Source: Planctomycetales bacterium (GTDB lineage: Bacteria; Planctomycetota; Planctomycetia; Planctomycetales; Planctomycetaceae). From it: DNA of 64,000 nucleotides. Below the pieces are notes generated by a model that did not search any database, had not been told where the DNA came from, and worked only from the letters and a program-made list of their open reading frames with translations. The stretch covers positions 1-64,000 of the forward strand of contig JANQPT010000011.1 in the NCBI GenBank assembly GCA_028285345.1, given 5' to 3'. A program made the translations under genes and the position numbers. Positions 35,692-46,580 of the stretch are shown piece after piece (the stretch's first letter is position 1; each line of letters starts with the position of its first letter).

Positions 35692-35975
35692 TGCTAAGAC
35701 CACGGAGACGCGGAGAACACGGGGGTTTCCATAATCGTCATTTACCCACTGGTTCCCAAACTCCAGTTTGGGAACCCACTTTCTCGAAGCTCCGCTTCGC
35801 CTGAGTAGCTGAGCTTCTCTTGCGTAACGTGGAGACAATCATCGCGCCACGAAGTGGAGCTTGGGAACGAAATAAATCCGTGTTTCATCCGAGTGAATCC
35901 GTGGCTCAAGAAAACCGCCGCACGCGCAAGCCGGCTCAACAACCCCTCCGTCCCCTCAGTGCCTCCGTGGTGAAG
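35692..35975. repeat. Mosaic of repeat-like motifs
   Basis: The gap between two convergent genes is built of repeat-like text. A 12-bp palindrome (GGTTCCCAAACT, 35751-35762, with AGTTTGGGAACC, 35765-35776) is followed by a CGAAGC/GCTTCG hairpin (35785-35799) and a second GCTTGGGAAC copy near 35862. CCACGGAG near 35700 and CCTCCGTGG near 35962 form an outer inverted pair. These resemble dispersed intergenic repeats rather than a gene. No T-tract terminator is seen. Confidence 0.5.
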
Positions 35976-35980
35976 CCTGC

Positions 35981-38596
35981 CTACGAAGTCGTAAACAAAA
36001 ACTCCCCATCCCGCGCATCAACGTGAATCGTCACCCCCTCTTCGAACTTGCCGGCCAAGATTTCATTCGCCAGCCGATTCTGCAGCCGCTGCTGAATCAC
36101 CCGCTTCAGCGGCCGCGCACCGTACACCGGATCGTAACCCTCCTCGGTGAGCTGATCTTTCGCCGCGTCGCTGACCTCCAGTTGAAATCCGGCCGCTTCC
36201 AGTTGCGTCCGCAAGTTCTTCAATTGCAGATCCACAATCTCGTGAATCTCCTCCTTGCCCAGCGGATGAAACACAATCGTTTCGTCAATCCGGTTCAGAA
36301 ACTCCGGCAGAAACTCCCGCCGCAACGCGTCCATCACACGGTTGTGAATTTCCTTCTCATTCTCCTTCCCGGCCAGGTCCATAATCGTCTGGCTGCCGAT
36401 GTTCGAGGTCATCACCACGATCGTGTTGGAGAAGTCGACAGTCCGGCCTTGGCTGTCGGTCAAACGGCCGTCGTCGAGCAACTGCAGTAGCACGTTAAAC
36501 ACGTCGCGGTGCGCTTTCTCGATTTCATCGAGCAGCAGCACGCAATACGGACGCCGGCGGACCGCTTCGGTCAAGCGGCCCCCCTCTTCGTATCCCACAT
36601 AGCCCGGCGGTGCGCCGATCAGCCGCGCCACGCTGTGCCGCTCCATAAACTCGCTCATATCGATGCGGACCATCGCCCGTTCGTCGTCGAACAGGAACTC
36701 GGCGAGTGCCTTGCAAAGCTCAGTCTTCCCCACGCCGGTCGGCCCCAAAAAGATGAACGAGCCGATCGGCCGATTCTGATCCTGCAGCCCCGACCGCGAC
36801 CGCCGCACCGCGTTGGAAACCGCTTCCACCGCCTCGTGCTGGTCAATCATCCGCTGATGGATGCTGTCTTCCATGTGCAGCAGTTTTTCGCGCTCACCCT
36901 CCATCATCCGATTGACTGGAATTCCGGTCCACGTGCTGACGACCTTAGCGATGTCTTCTTCGTTCACATCTTCGCGGAGAAGACGCTCTTCACCAGAATC
37001 CTGAATCTGCTGAAATTCAATCTCCAGTTGCGACAACCGCGCTTCGGCGTCCTTGAGTCGTTGCTCAACCTGCTGCGCGGCAATGTAATCCTCATTGAGG
37101 TTCGTCTGCCGCGCACGGTTAAATGCCTGTTCGTACTCCGTCCGCAATCGGTCGATTTCCTCTTTGAGCGGCTGGATGGTCGACAGCGTGGCCTTCTCCG
37201 CCTCCCACCGCATTTTGAGTTGATTGACCTGTTCCTCGCGGTCGGCAATCTGCCGCTGCAGTTCCTCCAGCCGCTGCTTACTGTCGGCTCCGCTCTCTTG
37301 CGCGAGCGCCGTCGCTTCAATTTGCATCCGCGTCAATTGGCGCGTCGCCTCATCCACCTCGGCCGGCATCGAGTCGATCTCCATCCGCAACCGGCTCGCC
37401 GCTTCGTCGACCAGATCGATCGCCTTGTCCGGCAAAAATCGATCTGCGATGTAACGGTCTGACAGCGTCGCGGCGGCGATCAGCGCGGGGTCGGTAATCC
37501 GCACGCCGTGGTGCGATTCGTACCGTTCCTTGAGTCCCCGCAGAATCGAGATCGTATCTTCGACATTCGGTTCCTGGACCATCACCGGCTGGAAGCGACG
37601 TTCTAGCGCGGGGTCCTTTTCGACATGCTTGCGGTACTCATCGAGCGTGGTCGCACCAATACAGTGCAATTCACCGCGGGCCAATGCTGGCTTGAGCAAA
37701 TTTGAGGCGTCCATGGCCCCTTCCGCCGCGCCGGCGCCGACGACGGTGTGCATTTCGTCGATGAACAGAATCACGTTCCCTTCCGCCTCGGTCACTTCCT
37801 TGAGGACCGCTTTGAGCCGGTCTTCAAACTCGCCGCGATACTTCGCGCCGGCCACCAATGCGCCCATATCGAGTGCGATGACCCGCTTGTCCTTCAATCC
37901 CGCCGGCACATCGCCGGTTACGATGCGATGTGCCAATCCTTCCACAATCGCCGTCTTGCCCACGCCCGCTTCGCCGATCAGTACCGGATTGTTCTTTCGC
38001 CGCCGCGAGAGAACCTGGATCACGCGGCGGATCTCCGTATCGCGTCCGATGACCGGGTCAATCTTGCCGCGACGGGCGACTTCTACGAGATCATGACCGT
38101 ATTGCTCCAGCGCTTGATATTTGCCTTCCGGTTCTTGGTCTGTCACTTGTTGTCCTCCCCTCACATCCTTGAGAGCGTTAAGCATCGACGTCTCATCGAC
38201 ACCGTTCATTTCCAAAATCCGCTTTGCTTGATCGTCCACCGTTGCCAGCGCCAGCAGCAGATGTTCCGTCGAGACGAAGGAATCCTTCATGCGGTCGGCG
38301 ATCTTTTGCGCTGCTTCCAACACTTGTAGCGCTGCGCGGTCGAGACCCACGTCGCCGCTGGCGCCGGTGACCTTTGGCAGCCGCTCGATTTCGCCGTCAA
38401 CAATCGACGTCAATTGCCCCAGGTTGGCGCCGATCTTCTCGATTAGCGGTCGCACAATGCCCTGTTGTTCATCGAGCAGCGCCTTCAACAGATGCAGCGG
38501 CATGAGGCGTTGATGATGACGGTCCACAGCCATACTCTGTGCCCGCTGCACCGCCTCTTGGGCTTTGACAGTCAATTTGTCAAATTGAAACGCCAT
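35981..38596 (-). CDS. clpB: Chaperone ClpB
   Basis: The 871-residue disaggregase has the full family layout. An N-terminal domain (about 1-145) is followed by the first AAA+ module with Walker [14 protein letters not shown] and Walker [16 protein letters not shown], then the coiled-coil middle domain (about 400-540, rich in [19 protein letters not shown] text), which separates ClpB from ClpC. The second AAA+ module has [14 protein letters not shown] and [10 protein letters not shown]. It works with DnaK, encoded just upstream on the same strand, to dissolve protein aggregates. The length matches E. coli ClpB (857). No CIRCE-like site was seen before this gene. Confidence 0.97.
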   Translation of the reverse strand: MAFQFDKLTVKAQEAVQRAQSMAVDRHHQRLMPLHLLKALLDEQQGIVRPLIEKIGANLGQLTSIVDGEIERLPKVTGASGDVGLDRAALQVLEAAQKIADRMKDSFVSTEHLLLALATVDDQAKRILEMNGVDETSMLNALKDVRGGQQVTDQEPEGKYQALEQYGHDLVEVARRGKIDPVIGRDTEIRRVIQVLSRRRKNNPVLIGEAGVGKTAIVEGLAHRIVTGDVPAGLKDKRVIALDMGALVAGAKYRGEFEDRLKAVLKEVTEAEGNVILFIDEMHTVVGAGAAEGAMDASNLLKPALARGELHCIGATTLDEYRKHVEKDPALERRFQPVMVQEPNVEDTISILRGLKERYESHHGVRITDPALIAAATLSDRYIADRFLPDKAIDLVDEAASRLRMEIDSMPAEVDEATRQLTRMQIEATALAQESGADSKQRLEELQRQIADREEQVNQLKMRWEAEKATLSTIQPLKEEIDRLRTEYEQAFNRARQTNLNEDYIAAQQVEQRLKDAEARLSQLEIEFQQIQDSGEERLLREDVNEEDIAKVVSTWTGIPVNRMMEGEREKLLHMEDSIHQRMIDQHEAVEAVSNAVRRSRSGLQDQNRPIGSFIFLGPTGVGKTELCKALAEFLFDDERAMVRIDMSEFMERHSVARLIGAPPGYVGYEEGGRLTEAVRRRPYCVLLLDEIEKAHRDVFNVLLQLLDDGRLTDSQGRTVDFSNTIVVMTSNIGSQTIMDLAGKENEKEIHNRVMDALRREFLPEFLNRIDETIVFHPLGKEEIHEIVDLQLKNLRTQLEAAGFQLEVSDAAKDQLTEEGYDPVYGARPLKRVIQQRLQNRLANEILAGKFEEGVTIHVDARDGEFLFTTS

Positions 38597-38841
38597 TTAT
38601 TTGTACCCCCAAAGACCGATTCTCACATTGCGCAATGCTCCATCCGCCGCGTCCTCGCGGACGAGCGCCTTCGACTTTGCACTGTGATGTCTCGTTGAAG
38701 TTGAAAAAGACGTGTTGAACAGTGAGGTGTTCATGACAACAGCAGGCTGCTCTTGTCGGTGGGATGTTTCGCTGCCGGGGAGACGGAGCACCTGGCGGTT
38801 GGCCATCGAATCTCCGTATCCCCGGATCTGCGCACTTTGGA

Positions 38842-40761
38842 CTATTCTTTCTTTTCGAATTCGGCGTCGATTACTTCCTCATCGCCGCCTGCCGCGGGCT
38901 CCGACGCCCCAGCGGCACGTGCTGATGCGGCATCAGGTCCTTCCTCGGCTCCAGGTTGTTGATACAGGTGCTGTGAAAGGGCGTGCGATGCCTGAGACAG
39001 TTCCTCGATGGCCGACTCAATTTCCGCCACGTCGTCTCCTTCGGCCGCCTTCTTGGTTTTCTCCATGGCCGTCTCGATCGCCGTTTTCGATGCGTCATCC
39101 AACTTGTCGGCGTGTTCCTTAAGAACCTTTTCTGTCGCATACACCAGAGATGACGCATTGTTCTTCGCTTCCGCCAACGCCCGCTGTTTCTTGTCTTCCT
39201 CGGCGTGCGCTTCGGCGTCTTTCTGCATATCGGCGATTTCCGTTTCGGAAAGTCCGCCCGATTGCTCAATCTTGACCGACTGCTCCTTACCAGTGCCGAG
39301 ATCCTTGGCATTGACGTTGAGGATGCCGTTGACGTCGATATTGAATGCGACTTCGATCTGCGGCATCCCCCGCGGTGCCGGCGGAATGCCGTCCAAATTG
39401 AACTGCGCCAGCAGCCGGTTGTGCTGCGCGATTTCGCGTTCGCCTTGGAAGACCCGCACGGTCACCGCCGTTTGATTGTCGGCAGCCGTCGAAAACGTTT
39501 CCTTCTTTTCGGTCGGAATCGTGGTGTTGCGCTCCACCAACTTGGTCATGATGCCGCCTTCGGTCTCAATTCCCAATGAGAGCGGCGTCACGTCCAGCAG
39601 CAGCACGTCTTTCACGTCGCCCGCCAGCACACCCCCTTGAATTGCGGCGCCGATCGCGACCACCTCGTCCGGGTTAACACCCTTGTGCGGCTCTTTGCCG
39701 AACATTGACTTAACGAGCTCCTGGACCTTCGGCACGCGTGTCGAGCCGCCCACCAGCACCACCTCGTGGATATCGCCCGGTTTGAGACCGGCGTCATCCA
39801 TTGCCTGCTGCACCGGTTTGCGACACCGTTCCACAAGCGGGTCGATGATCTTCTCGAACTCCGATCGCGAAATGTTCATCTGCAAGTGCTTCGCGCCCGA
39901 CGCATCCGCCGTGATAAACGGCAAGTTAATGTCGGTCGTTTGTGAGGAAGAAAGCTCCTTCTTCGCCTTCTCCGCCGCTTCGCGCAATCGCTGCAATGCC
40001 ATCGGATCGCTCCGCAAGTCGATCCCTTGCTCCTGCTGAAACCGCTCGGCGATCAGGTTGATCAACTCTTCGTCAAAGTCATCGCCGCCCAGGTGCGTGT
40101 CGCCGCTGGTGCTCAAAACCTCGACAAGCTCATCTCCCACCTCGAGAATTGAAACGTCGAACGTCCCGCCGCCCAGGTCGAAGACGACGATCTTTTCTTC
40201 ACTCTTTTTCTCCAAACCGTACGCCAACGCCGCGGCGGTCGGCTCGTTGATAATTCGGGAAACTTCCAATCCGGAAATCTGGCCGGCATCTTTGGTCGCC
40301 TGACGCTGTGCGTCGTTGAAATATGCCGGAACCGTGATCACCGCTTTGTTGACCTTGTGGCCCAAATAGCTTTCCGCCGCCTCTTTCAGCTTTTGCAGAA
40401 CCCGCGCCGAAATCTCCGGCGGAGTATATTCTTTGCCGGCCACTTCAACCTTCACGTAATCAGACGCGCCTCCCACAACCTTGTAGGGCACAATCTTCTC
40501 TTCCGACTCCACTTCGTTGTGCCGGCGTCCCATGAACCGCTTGATGGAGTAGATCGTATTCGTCGGATTGGTGACCGCTTGCCGCTTGGCCGGCTCGCCG
40601 ACGAGCACTTCGCCCTTCTCGGTAAATGCAACGACGCTCGGCGTGAGCCGGTTCCCTTCCAGGTTTGCGATGACCTTGGCTTCGCCGCCCTCCATTACCG
40701 CCACGACGGAGTTGGTCGTCCCCAAGTCGATCCCGATAATCTTTTCGCCTTCAACTGCCAT
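38842..40761 (-). CDS. dnaK: Chaperone DnaK (Hsp70)
   Basis: The 639-residue protein starts with the nucleotide-binding domain [16 protein letters not shown], followed by [29 protein letters not shown] and [14 protein letters not shown], then the substrate-binding domain ([14 protein letters not shown]) and a lid ending with an Ala/Glu-rich tail ([17 protein letters not shown]). The ATG at 40761 is chosen because GGGAG lies 6 nt before it; the frame opens six bases earlier at a TTG. A degenerate CIRCE element overlaps the expected promoter region (separate entry), suggesting HrcA control. It is followed by clpB after about 245 bp. No grpE or dnaJ lies next to it here. Confidence 0.97.
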   Translation of the reverse strand: MAVEGEKIIGIDLGTTNSVVAVMEGGEAKVIANLEGNRLTPSVVAFTEKGEVLVGEPAKRQAVTNPTNTIYSIKRFMGRRHNEVESEEKIVPYKVVGGASDYVKVEVAGKEYTPPEISARVLQKLKEAAESYLGHKVNKAVITVPAYFNDAQRQATKDAGQISGLEVSRIINEPTAAALAYGLEKKSEEKIVVFDLGGGTFDVSILEVGDELVEVLSTSGDTHLGGDDFDEELINLIAERFQQEQGIDLRSDPMALQRLREAAEKAKKELSSSQTTDINLPFITADASGAKHLQMNISRSEFEKIIDPLVERCRKPVQQAMDDAGLKPGDIHEVVLVGGSTRVPKVQELVKSMFGKEPHKGVNPDEVVAIGAAIQGGVLAGDVKDVLLLDVTPLSLGIETEGGIMTKLVERNTTIPTEKKETFSTAADNQTAVTVRVFQGEREIAQHNRLLAQFNLDGIPPAPRGMPQIEVAFNIDVNGILNVNAKDLGTGKEQSVKIEQSGGLSETEIADMQKDAEAHAEEDKKQRALAEAKNNASSLVYATEKVLKEHADKLDDASKTAIETAMEKTKKAAEGDDVAEIESAIEELSQASHALSQHLYQQPGAEEGPDAASARAAGASEPAAGGDEEVIDAEFEKKE

Positions 40762-40789
40762 GTCCAACTCCCTGATTTGTTCTAATTAT

Positions 40790-40816
40790 TAAGTGTTCTG
40801 TTTGCTTGAATGCTAA
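40790..40816 (-). promoter_or_regulatory. Degenerate CIRCE-like (HrcA) element before dnaK
   Basis: Read on the minus strand: TTAGCATTC, 9 nt, GAACACTTA, ending 29 nt before the dnaK start. The CIRCE consensus is TTAGCACTC-N9-GAGTGCTAA, so the left half has one mismatch and the right half four, with spacing exact. Position and spacing support it; the poor right half keeps confidence moderate. Confidence 0.45.
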
Positions 40817-41781
40817 ATGATACGAACGCTGTTCCGGCTGCGGCTGCTGCGTGTCCAGACGCTGAGTATAGCCGCCGCTCGGAAAAGTTGAATTTCGAAA
40901 TTGCAAATCCACAAAGTTCGCTTACGGCTTCTTTCGCTGGTCGAATCGTCGACTGTCGAATCGCTGCCGCGACGATTGGTTCTCTGCAGCACCGTAGCTC
41001 CAACGCTGACTTATAGCAAACAACGGGCCAACACTCAGCAAGTTCAAGCGAGAAGTCACAAAGCGCTTTGATATAGAACCTTATGGCCGATCCCGCGTGC
41101 AGTTGCTCCTGCCGCGACACAGCCTGGCTGCCACTTTGGCACCTTTTTGGCAGGGCGGCGAAAGACTGACTGACTGTCAAATTGGCACCCAGTCTCTTCA
41201 GAAGCGCGGCTCACCTGGCTGAGTCTCTCTCGCCTTGGATAGGTGTCGAGATGAGCAAAAAGACGTCGAATGCAGATGCTTGACCGTAACGCAAGCACAA
41301 ATCCCCCAAGCTATTGCGAGGTTCCCCTCTAGCTGCGCACGGACAACTGGACCATGCCGGCTCGCTCGCCAAGTCGCTCGATCGGAGGAACCCTCAGCGT
41401 TTCGCTCTTCGTCGAATCCGCCGATGTTTGCCCAAACCAATCAATATCGGATGTCTGGGGGAGTTATCCGAAAGGCTCTTCACAGTAAGCAGATAGGAAT
41501 TTGCCGGAAACTTGACACTTTAGCACGTGAGAAGTAAAACATCGACTTTCGAGATGCCGCCGTCATCACTATGACAGCATAGTTTCGAGTTCCAGGTAAC
41601 CAAACTGCCCCGTCGGTTGATTCACTCGCGGGATCGCCGAAAACCAGCGTGCTTCCAGACGTGTTGATATCCTCTAAGGTACCTCCACAAAAGGAGTTAC
41701 TCCTCGCAATCAGTGCCCGCCCAATCTTTCACGCTCGGCGCGACTGAATCGATGACTTGAGACCTTGCCCGAAAGGCTCGC
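40817..41781. other. Large gene-free region between dnaK and pheA
   Basis: Almost 1 kb separates two divergent genes. Open frames in it (up to 132 codons) have no family-like sequence and poor starts. The only signals I can support are the pheA promoter candidate (separate entry) and the CIRCE-like element at its left edge. The 200 bp before pheA hold a weak AGGAG-TTA-CTCCT hairpin, too small to call an attenuator. Confidence 0.4.
41512..41540 (+). promoter_or_regulatory. Candidate sigma-70 promoter for pheA
   Basis: A perfect -35 (TTGACA, 41512-41517) is followed after 17 nt by TAAAAC (41535-41540), a 4-of-6 match to the -10 consensus. It would give a leader of about 235 nt before the pheA ATG, long enough to hold regulation, though no clear attenuator was seen. 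Confidence 0.4.
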
Positions 41782-43008
41782 ATGGCAAAAGCAAAACGAC
41801 CTGCGAAGAAGCGTACTGCCAAGAAACGCGTTGCGGCAAAGCGTTCCGCAACCAAAACCTCGGCATCAAAGAAATCGGTCACCAAAAAGCGCAAGAAGCC
41901 AGTTGCAAAGCCCGCTCGGCCCAAGGAAAGCTCACGTAGTTCGTCAGGCACACTGGACTCTCAGATCAAAAAACTTGATCGTGAAATCCTCAAGCTAATC
42001 AACAAACGCGGCGAGCTTACCGTCAAATCTCTCAACAAGCTCGATAATCCGCAGCAGGCAACCTTCACTCCCGCAATCGACGACGAAATGTGGCAGTCGG
42101 TGGAAGCGGCTCACAAAGGCCCGTTGCCGCTGCAAGCCGTGCGAGGCGTCTTTCGAGAGATCATTAACGGTGGCAAGAGCTTAGTCAAGACTCAACGGAT
42201 TGCCTACTTGGGGCCGCCGTACAGCTTCACGCATCTCGCCGCCATCGAGCGCTTCGGAAAGACCGCCGACTTCATCCCCGTCAACAGCATCGCCACCGTA
42301 TTCGAGGAAGTGAACCGCGGGCTCGCCGATTTTGGCATCGTGCCGATCGAAAACAGCACCGACGGACGTGTCGTCGATACCCTCGACATGTTTACGCGTC
42401 TTCCGCTCAAGATCTGCGCGGAAATCCAGATCAGTATCCACCACAATCTGTTGGCCCGCTGTCCTCGCGGCGAAATCACGGAGATTTACAGCAAGCCGCA
42501 AGCCCTCTCGCAGTGCCGCGATTGGCTGAGCCGAAACATGCCTCAAGCCCGGCTGATCGAAGTGACCAGCACGTCAACAGCGGCTCAACTCGCTCGCGAC
42601 AAACAGGGAGTGGGCGCGATCGCCAGTTGGCAGGCATCAACCGAGTACGACCTGCAGGTGGTCGCCGAGGACATTCAGGATAACAAGAACAACGTTACCC
42701 GTTTCGCTGTAATTGGCGACCAAGTTAACAGGCAGACGGGAAATGACAAAACGGCGATTCTGCTGCAGATTTCACATAAACCCGGCTCATTGGCCGACGC
42801 ACTCGCATCGTTTAAGAAAAACAAGATCAACCTCACCTGGATCGAGTCCTTCCCGCTCAAGGGCCCGGAGGTAGGATACCTGTTCTTCCTCGACTTCGAG
42901 GGCCACGCTAAGGAAGCCCGAGTCAAACGGACGTTGGAGGAATTAGAGCGACGAGCGGTTCGCATCGAGATTCTCGGTTCGTATCCGCGCAGCCCGTCGA
43001 TTGAATAG
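41782..43008 (+). CDS. pheA: Prephenate dehydratase with lysine-rich N-terminal tail
   Basis: The 408-residue enzyme converts prephenate to phenylpyruvate in phenylalanine synthesis. Residues 1-55 are a Lys/Ala/Arg-rich tail like histone H1-like or AAK-repeat proteins. A short chorismate-mutase-type helix ([22 protein letters not shown]) follows, then the dehydratase domain: [40 protein letters not shown] and the catalytic-region text [12 protein letters not shown]-terminal ACT domain ([26 protein letters not shown]) gives Phe feedback control in the family. The mutase part seems too short to be sure it is active. The tail could bind nucleic acid or be a disordered anchor; its role is unknown. 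It is upstream of tpiA with a 200-bp gap. Confidence 0.9.
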   Translation: MAKAKRPAKKRTAKKRVAAKRSATKTSASKKSVTKKRKKPVAKPARPKESSRSSSGTLDSQIKKLDREILKLINKRGELTVKSLNKLDNPQQATFTPAIDDEMWQSVEAAHKGPLPLQAVRGVFREIINGGKSLVKTQRIAYLGPPYSFTHLAAIERFGKTADFIPVNSIATVFEEVNRGLADFGIVPIENSTDGRVVDTLDMFTRLPLKICAEIQISIHHNLLARCPRGEITEIYSKPQALSQCRDWLSRNMPQARLIEVTSTSTAAQLARDKQGVGAIASWQASTEYDLQVVAEDIQDNKNNVTRFAVIGDQVNRQTGNDKTAILLQISHKPGSLADALASFKKNKINLTWIESFPLKGPEVGYLFFLDFEGHAKEARVKRTLEELERRAVRIEILGSYPRSPSIE

Positions 43009-43206
43009 TCTCGGATTCCCATGGCTCCCAAACCAGCAACGAGAATCGCTCCCAACCGGCGCTGAATGCTGTTCCCACCGGCTCGCGGCTTGACGATTCT
43101 CTGTTTGGATACGAGAATCACCGCTCAAGCACGACGACAACCATCGAAATCGGTGTGCCGGACCCCGTGACTCAGTAATCACAACTCAGATCTTAGAAAG
43201 TAGACC

Positions 43207-43980
43207 ATGAGGCGGCTGTTTGTTGCCGGAAACTGGAAGATGAATCTACTAGCCGGCACAAGCCAAGATTTGGCAGCCGGCGTGGCGGCCGCAGTGCCGC
43301 CTAACGACGACCGTATCGACACCTTGGTCTGTCCGCCGTTTCCCTATTTGATCACAGTCGGCACCGCGATCAACGGCAGCGGCGTCCAGTTGGGCGCTCA
43401 AGATGCTTACCACGAAGCGGGCGGGGCGTTCACGGGCGAAGTCTCGGCACAAATGCTGGTTGACGCCGGTTGCCGCTGGGTGATCCTTGGACACAGTGAA
43501 CGCCGGCACGTCATTGGTGAGAGCGATGAGCTGATCAATAAAAAGGTGATCGCCGCCCGCGCTGCTGGGCTGAATGTGATGCTCTGCATCGGTGAACTAC
43601 TGGGTGATCGAGAGGCCAATCAGACCGAGTCTGTTCTCGAAGGACAATTGTCAGGATCCCTTGCCGGGATCGACGACGAGGCGATGTCCGGGGTCGCGCT
43701 CGCCTACGAGCCGGTCTGGGCCATTGGGACGGGCGTGACTGCCACTCCCGACCAGGCGGAGACGGCGCATGTTTATATTCGCAAATGGCTGTCGGATTGC
43801 TACAATCCACGCATCGCCGAGACAACACGTATTTTGTACGGCGGCAGCGTCAAACCAGACAACGCCGCAGAGTTGATGTCCCTGCAAAACATCGACGGCG
43901 TCCTTGTCGGCGGGGCGAGCCTGAAGACGGATTTATTCGTGCCAATTATCGAGGCGGCGCGCAGCGTTGCAGCACCGTAA
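43207..43980 (+). CDS. tpiA: Triosephosphate isomerase
   Basis: The 257-residue TIM barrel begins RRLFVAGNWKMN (active-site Lys in GNWKMN), followed by VILGHSERRHVIGE (catalytic His electrophile), YEPVWAIGTG (catalytic Glu) and ILYGGSVKPDNAAEL (phosphate-binding loop). It interconverts dihydroxyacetone phosphate and glyceraldehyde-3-phosphate. Length matches the family (about 250). It lies between pheA and secG; the tpiA-secG order is common in bacteria, and the two may be co-transcribed across the 255-bp gap. Cytoplasmic. Confidence 0.97.
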   Translation: MRRLFVAGNWKMNLLAGTSQDLAAGVAAAVPPNDDRIDTLVCPPFPYLITVGTAINGSGVQLGAQDAYHEAGGAFTGEVSAQMLVDAGCRWVILGHSERRHVIGESDELINKKVIAARAAGLNVMLCIGELLGDREANQTESVLEGQLSGSLAGIDDEAMSGVALAYEPVWAIGTGVTATPDQAETAHVYIRKWLSDCYNPRIAETTRILYGGSVKPDNAAELMSLQNIDGVLVGGASLKTDLFVPIIEAARSVAAP

Positions 43981-44235
43981 TCGTCATTTAGCTGGTTTCA
44001 CTATCCGGTTGAGTTTGTTGGAGAAACGCTCACAAATAAGTGTCGGCCAGTCTCGTTTGCGGGTTTTGAAACGAGTTGTTGAGAACCGAACACCAAATCG
44101 AGAGATCGGAGTCCGATCGAGTTTTGCGGCGGCAGGGAAGCCGGAGATTGCGTCCGTTTGAACCGATTCGGTTCCATGGGCGGCACTGGCTCTGTTGGTT
44201 CGCGGCGATAGCGGACACGTTGAAAGGACGTGACA

Positions 44236-44688
44236 GTGGGAACTTTCATATTAGTCTTGTTGACACTCGTCGGCATATTCTTGATCTTCATCATCCTGCT
44301 CCAGCGCGGCCGTGGCGGCGGCTTGGCGGGTGCGTTAGGTGGAGCCGGGGGACAAAGCGCATTCGGCACGAAGGCAGGCGACGTGTTCACACGATTCACG
44401 ATCGGTCTGGCTTTGGTGTGGGTGTTGTTGGCATGCGTCTCCATTTTCACCGTCGCACCGGCGTCAAAGTATGAGGGCGGCGCCGAAAGTTCAGCGCCGA
44501 ACGCCGGGTTCAGTGCGGCGCCGGAAGAAAACGAGGAAGGCCTTCCCGGCGCAGCGGGTGAACCCAGTGGTGATGAGGCCGACGGTGCTGACAACGAGGA
44601 CTTTGGCGGCGTCGGGGATCTCACCCTGCCGGCGCCGGAGACTGATTCATCGGACGCCGACACGGATCCGCCCAAAGAATCAAAATAG
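44236..44688 (+). CDS. secG: Preprotein translocase subunit SecG
   Basis: The GTG at 44236 is chosen over the GTG at 44230 because AAAGGA ends 7 nt before it. The product has two membrane segments (about 3-22 and 53-74) joined by the glycine-rich loop [28 protein letters not shown], the SecG hallmark (GGxxxQ..FG). SecG binds SecYE in the export channel. At 150 residues it is longer than E. coli SecG (110) because of an acidic Ala/Gly/Glu/Asp-rich C-terminal tail. It is downstream of tpiA and upstream of the yicC-type gene. Confidence 0.92.
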   Translation: MGTFILVLLTLVGIFLIFIILLQRGRGGGLAGALGGAGGQSAFGTKAGDVFTRFTIGLALVWVLLACVSIFTVAPASKYEGGAESSAPNAGFSAAPEENEEGLPGAAGEPSGDEADGADNEDFGGVGDLTLPAPETDSSDADTDPPKESK

Positions 44689-44750
44689 CCGATGTTAACG
44701 ATCGCCAAGGTCCACAGCGGCCATGGCCGACTGTAGAAATCGAGGTCGCT

Positions 44751-45635
44751 GTGCTGCTGAGTATGACGGGGTTTGGCGAAGCGCGCCATCAGGACGACCG
44801 CTTAAGCGTCTCCGTTGAGGTACGTGCAGTCAACAACCGTTACTTAAAACTGGCCATCAAATGCTCCGATGTCTACGCGTCGTTGGAAGGCGAGATCGAC
44901 AAGATCGTCCGGCAGTGCGTTTCACGCGGCACTGTCTCGATTTCCATCCGCGTAGAACGGACACCGACTGCGGGCGACCTGCGGTTGAGTGAAGTCGCGC
45001 TACAGACGTTTTGGGAGCAACTGCACTCACTCTCTGAAAAAATGGGAAACGCCGAGGTCGGCCGATTGAGTGACTTACTGATATTGCCCAACGCGGTAAT
45101 TGACGAGAGCCAAAGAAATATCGACATTGAGGCGGACTGGGAGATCATTCAAGACCGGCTTCGGCTGGCCCTTGCCAATTTGCAGCAGTTTCGCGAGGAC
45201 GAAGGCCGCGCCATGCGCGAAGATTTACTGCTGCAAAAACAGTCGATCGCCGACGAATTGCAGAAAACGCGGGAACGTGCCCCACAAGTGGTGAATCAAT
45301 ATCGCGAAAAGATGCTGGAGCGAGTGCGGAAGACGCTGGAGGAAACCGACATCAGTCTTGGGGCCGACGATTTGATTCGGGACGTCAGCATTTTCGCCGA
45401 CCGGGCAGACATCAATGAGGAGATCTCCCGACTGGAATGTCACCTGGACCAATTCGAAGCGTTTCTCAATGACGAGACCTCGTCCGGCCGCAAATTGGAG
45501 TTTCTCAGCCAAGAGATGTTTCGCGAAATCAATACAATCGGGTCGAAAGCCAACGATGTGGAAATCGCCCACCACGTCGTCGAGATGAAGGCGTCTATCG
45601 AAAAAACGCGTGAGATGTTGCAAAATATCGAATAG
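44751..45635 (+). CDS. YicC/YloC-family endoribonuclease
   Basis: The GTG start at 44751 has GAGG 6 nt before it and produces [11 protein letters not shown], the family's usual start (MIRSMTGFG). Other family text is VNNRYLKL near the N-terminus, [21 protein letters not shown], and the C-terminal helix with [22 protein letters not shown] and an ending QNIE (usually QN(V/I)E). The protein has 294 residues, the usual length. E. coli YicC is an RNase that acts on small RNA. The gene precedes gmk, the common order yicC-gmk-rpoZ-coaBC. Cytoplasmic; targets unknown here. Confidence 0.93.
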   Translation: MLLSMTGFGEARHQDDRLSVSVEVRAVNNRYLKLAIKCSDVYASLEGEIDKIVRQCVSRGTVSISIRVERTPTAGDLRLSEVALQTFWEQLHSLSEKMGNAEVGRLSDLLILPNAVIDESQRNIDIEADWEIIQDRLRLALANLQQFREDEGRAMREDLLLQKQSIADELQKTRERAPQVVNQYREKMLERVRKTLEETDISLGADDLIRDVSIFADRADINEEISRLECHLDQFEAFLNDETSSGRKLEFLSQEMFREINTIGSKANDVEIAHHVVEMKASIEKTREMLQNIE

Positions 45636-45697
45636 CGTGCGAAGTCGTGTTTGGCGGACGCACTCGGTTCTCAGTTTTGGGCTATCGAACAACAGTT

Positions 45698-46297
45698 GTG
45701 AATGCTCCGAATTCTGAATCTCGCGATCCTATTCGCGTGTTAGTCCTGTCCGGCCCCAGCGGGAGCGGAAAGTCGACGATCGTCAATCGGCTGATTGAAT
45801 CCTCGCCGGTGAAATTGGTCAAGGCGATATCGGCGACGACGCGTCCGGCACGCGAGGGTGAACAGGAGGGGCGGGATTACTACTTCCTCACTCCCGACGA
45901 GTTTGAGCGGCGGCGGCAGGCGGGCGAGTTTGTGGAGTGCGAAGAGGTTCATGGCAACGGAAATTGGTACGGCACGCTGACGTCGGAACTGCACCGCGCC
46001 CAACAAGAGGGCGCTTGGGCGTTTTTGGAAATCGACGTTAAGGGCGCTCAGTCAATTATTCAGGAGTATCCGCAGACACTGTCGGTCTTCTTGACGACGT
46101 CCGACCACGAATACGAACAACGATTGCGGCAGCGGGGAACGGAATCGGACGAGGAAATCGCCCGCCGGCTGGAGACGGCGCGGCGGGAGTTGGAAATGGC
46201 CCGGAGCATCAACTACAAACACACGGTGGTGAACGACGATCTGGACCGCGCCGTGTCGGAAATCGCTGATATTCTTATTTCCGCGGAGGAGGGTTGA
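45698..46297 (+). CDS. gmk: Guanylate kinase
   Basis: The enzyme phosphorylates GMP to GDP with ATP. Motifs are the P-loop [16 protein letters not shown], the GMP-binding [20 protein letters not shown] and [11 protein letters not shown], and [12 protein letters not shown] in the lid. The frame opens at 45647 (GTG), but the GTG at 45698 ([15 protein letters not shown]) begins just before the fold and yields 199 residues, the family's usual size; no clear ribosome site supports either. rpoZ follows 5 bp after the stop, so the two are almost surely co-transcribed. Confidence 0.95.
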   Translation: MNAPNSESRDPIRVLVLSGPSGSGKSTIVNRLIESSPVKLVKAISATTRPAREGEQEGRDYYFLTPDEFERRRQAGEFVECEEVHGNGNWYGTLTSELHRAQQEGAWAFLEIDVKGAQSIIQEYPQTLSVFLTTSDHEYEQRLRQRGTESDEEIARRLETARRELEMARSINYKHTVVNDDLDRAVSEIADILISAEEG

Positions 46298-46301
46298 ACA
46301 G

Positions 46302-46574
46302 TTGTACGACGAATTGATGGAAGAGGGAATTGTGAACAAGGTGGGGGGCCGGTTTAAGCTCTCCACGCTCATTCAAAAGCGGATGGTCGCACTCAATCGC
46401 GGCGCGCGGCCCCTGGTGGAGATCCCCACCAAGGACTCAATGAAGATTGTGATCCGCGAAATCATGGAAGACAAGATCTATCTCGACAACTCCGGCAACG
46501 TGGCAATCGCATCCGACGACCACCCCGACATTCTCGGCGGCGAAGATGCCGGCCCCAGCTTGGACGATCTTTGA
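46302..46574 (+). CDS. rpoZ: RNA polymerase omega subunit (RpoZ)
   Basis: The 90-residue protein matches omega in size and place. It has the conserved core [25 protein letters not shown], in which the (R/K)F-L-xLIQKR text is the RNA-polymerase omega signature, followed by [15 protein letters not shown]. The TTG at 46302 is preceded by GGAGG about 10 nt upstream; an ATG at 46317 is a possible alternative. It stabilises the beta' subunit. Its place between gmk and coaC is the classic arrangement. The C-terminal tail is acidic. Confidence 0.85.
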   Translation: MYDELMEEGIVNKVGGRFKLSTLIQKRMVALNRGARPLVEIPTKDSMKIVIREIMEDKIYLDNSGNVAIASDDHPDILGGEDAGPSLDDL

Positions 46575-46580
46575 TATCTG

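Noticed and set aside
36509-37462. 317-codon plus-strand frame in clpB
   Set aside because: Antisense shadow of the certain clpB gene.
40782-41180. 132-codon frame upstream of dnaK
   Set aside because: No motif and no start signal, and it covers the CIRCE-like site.
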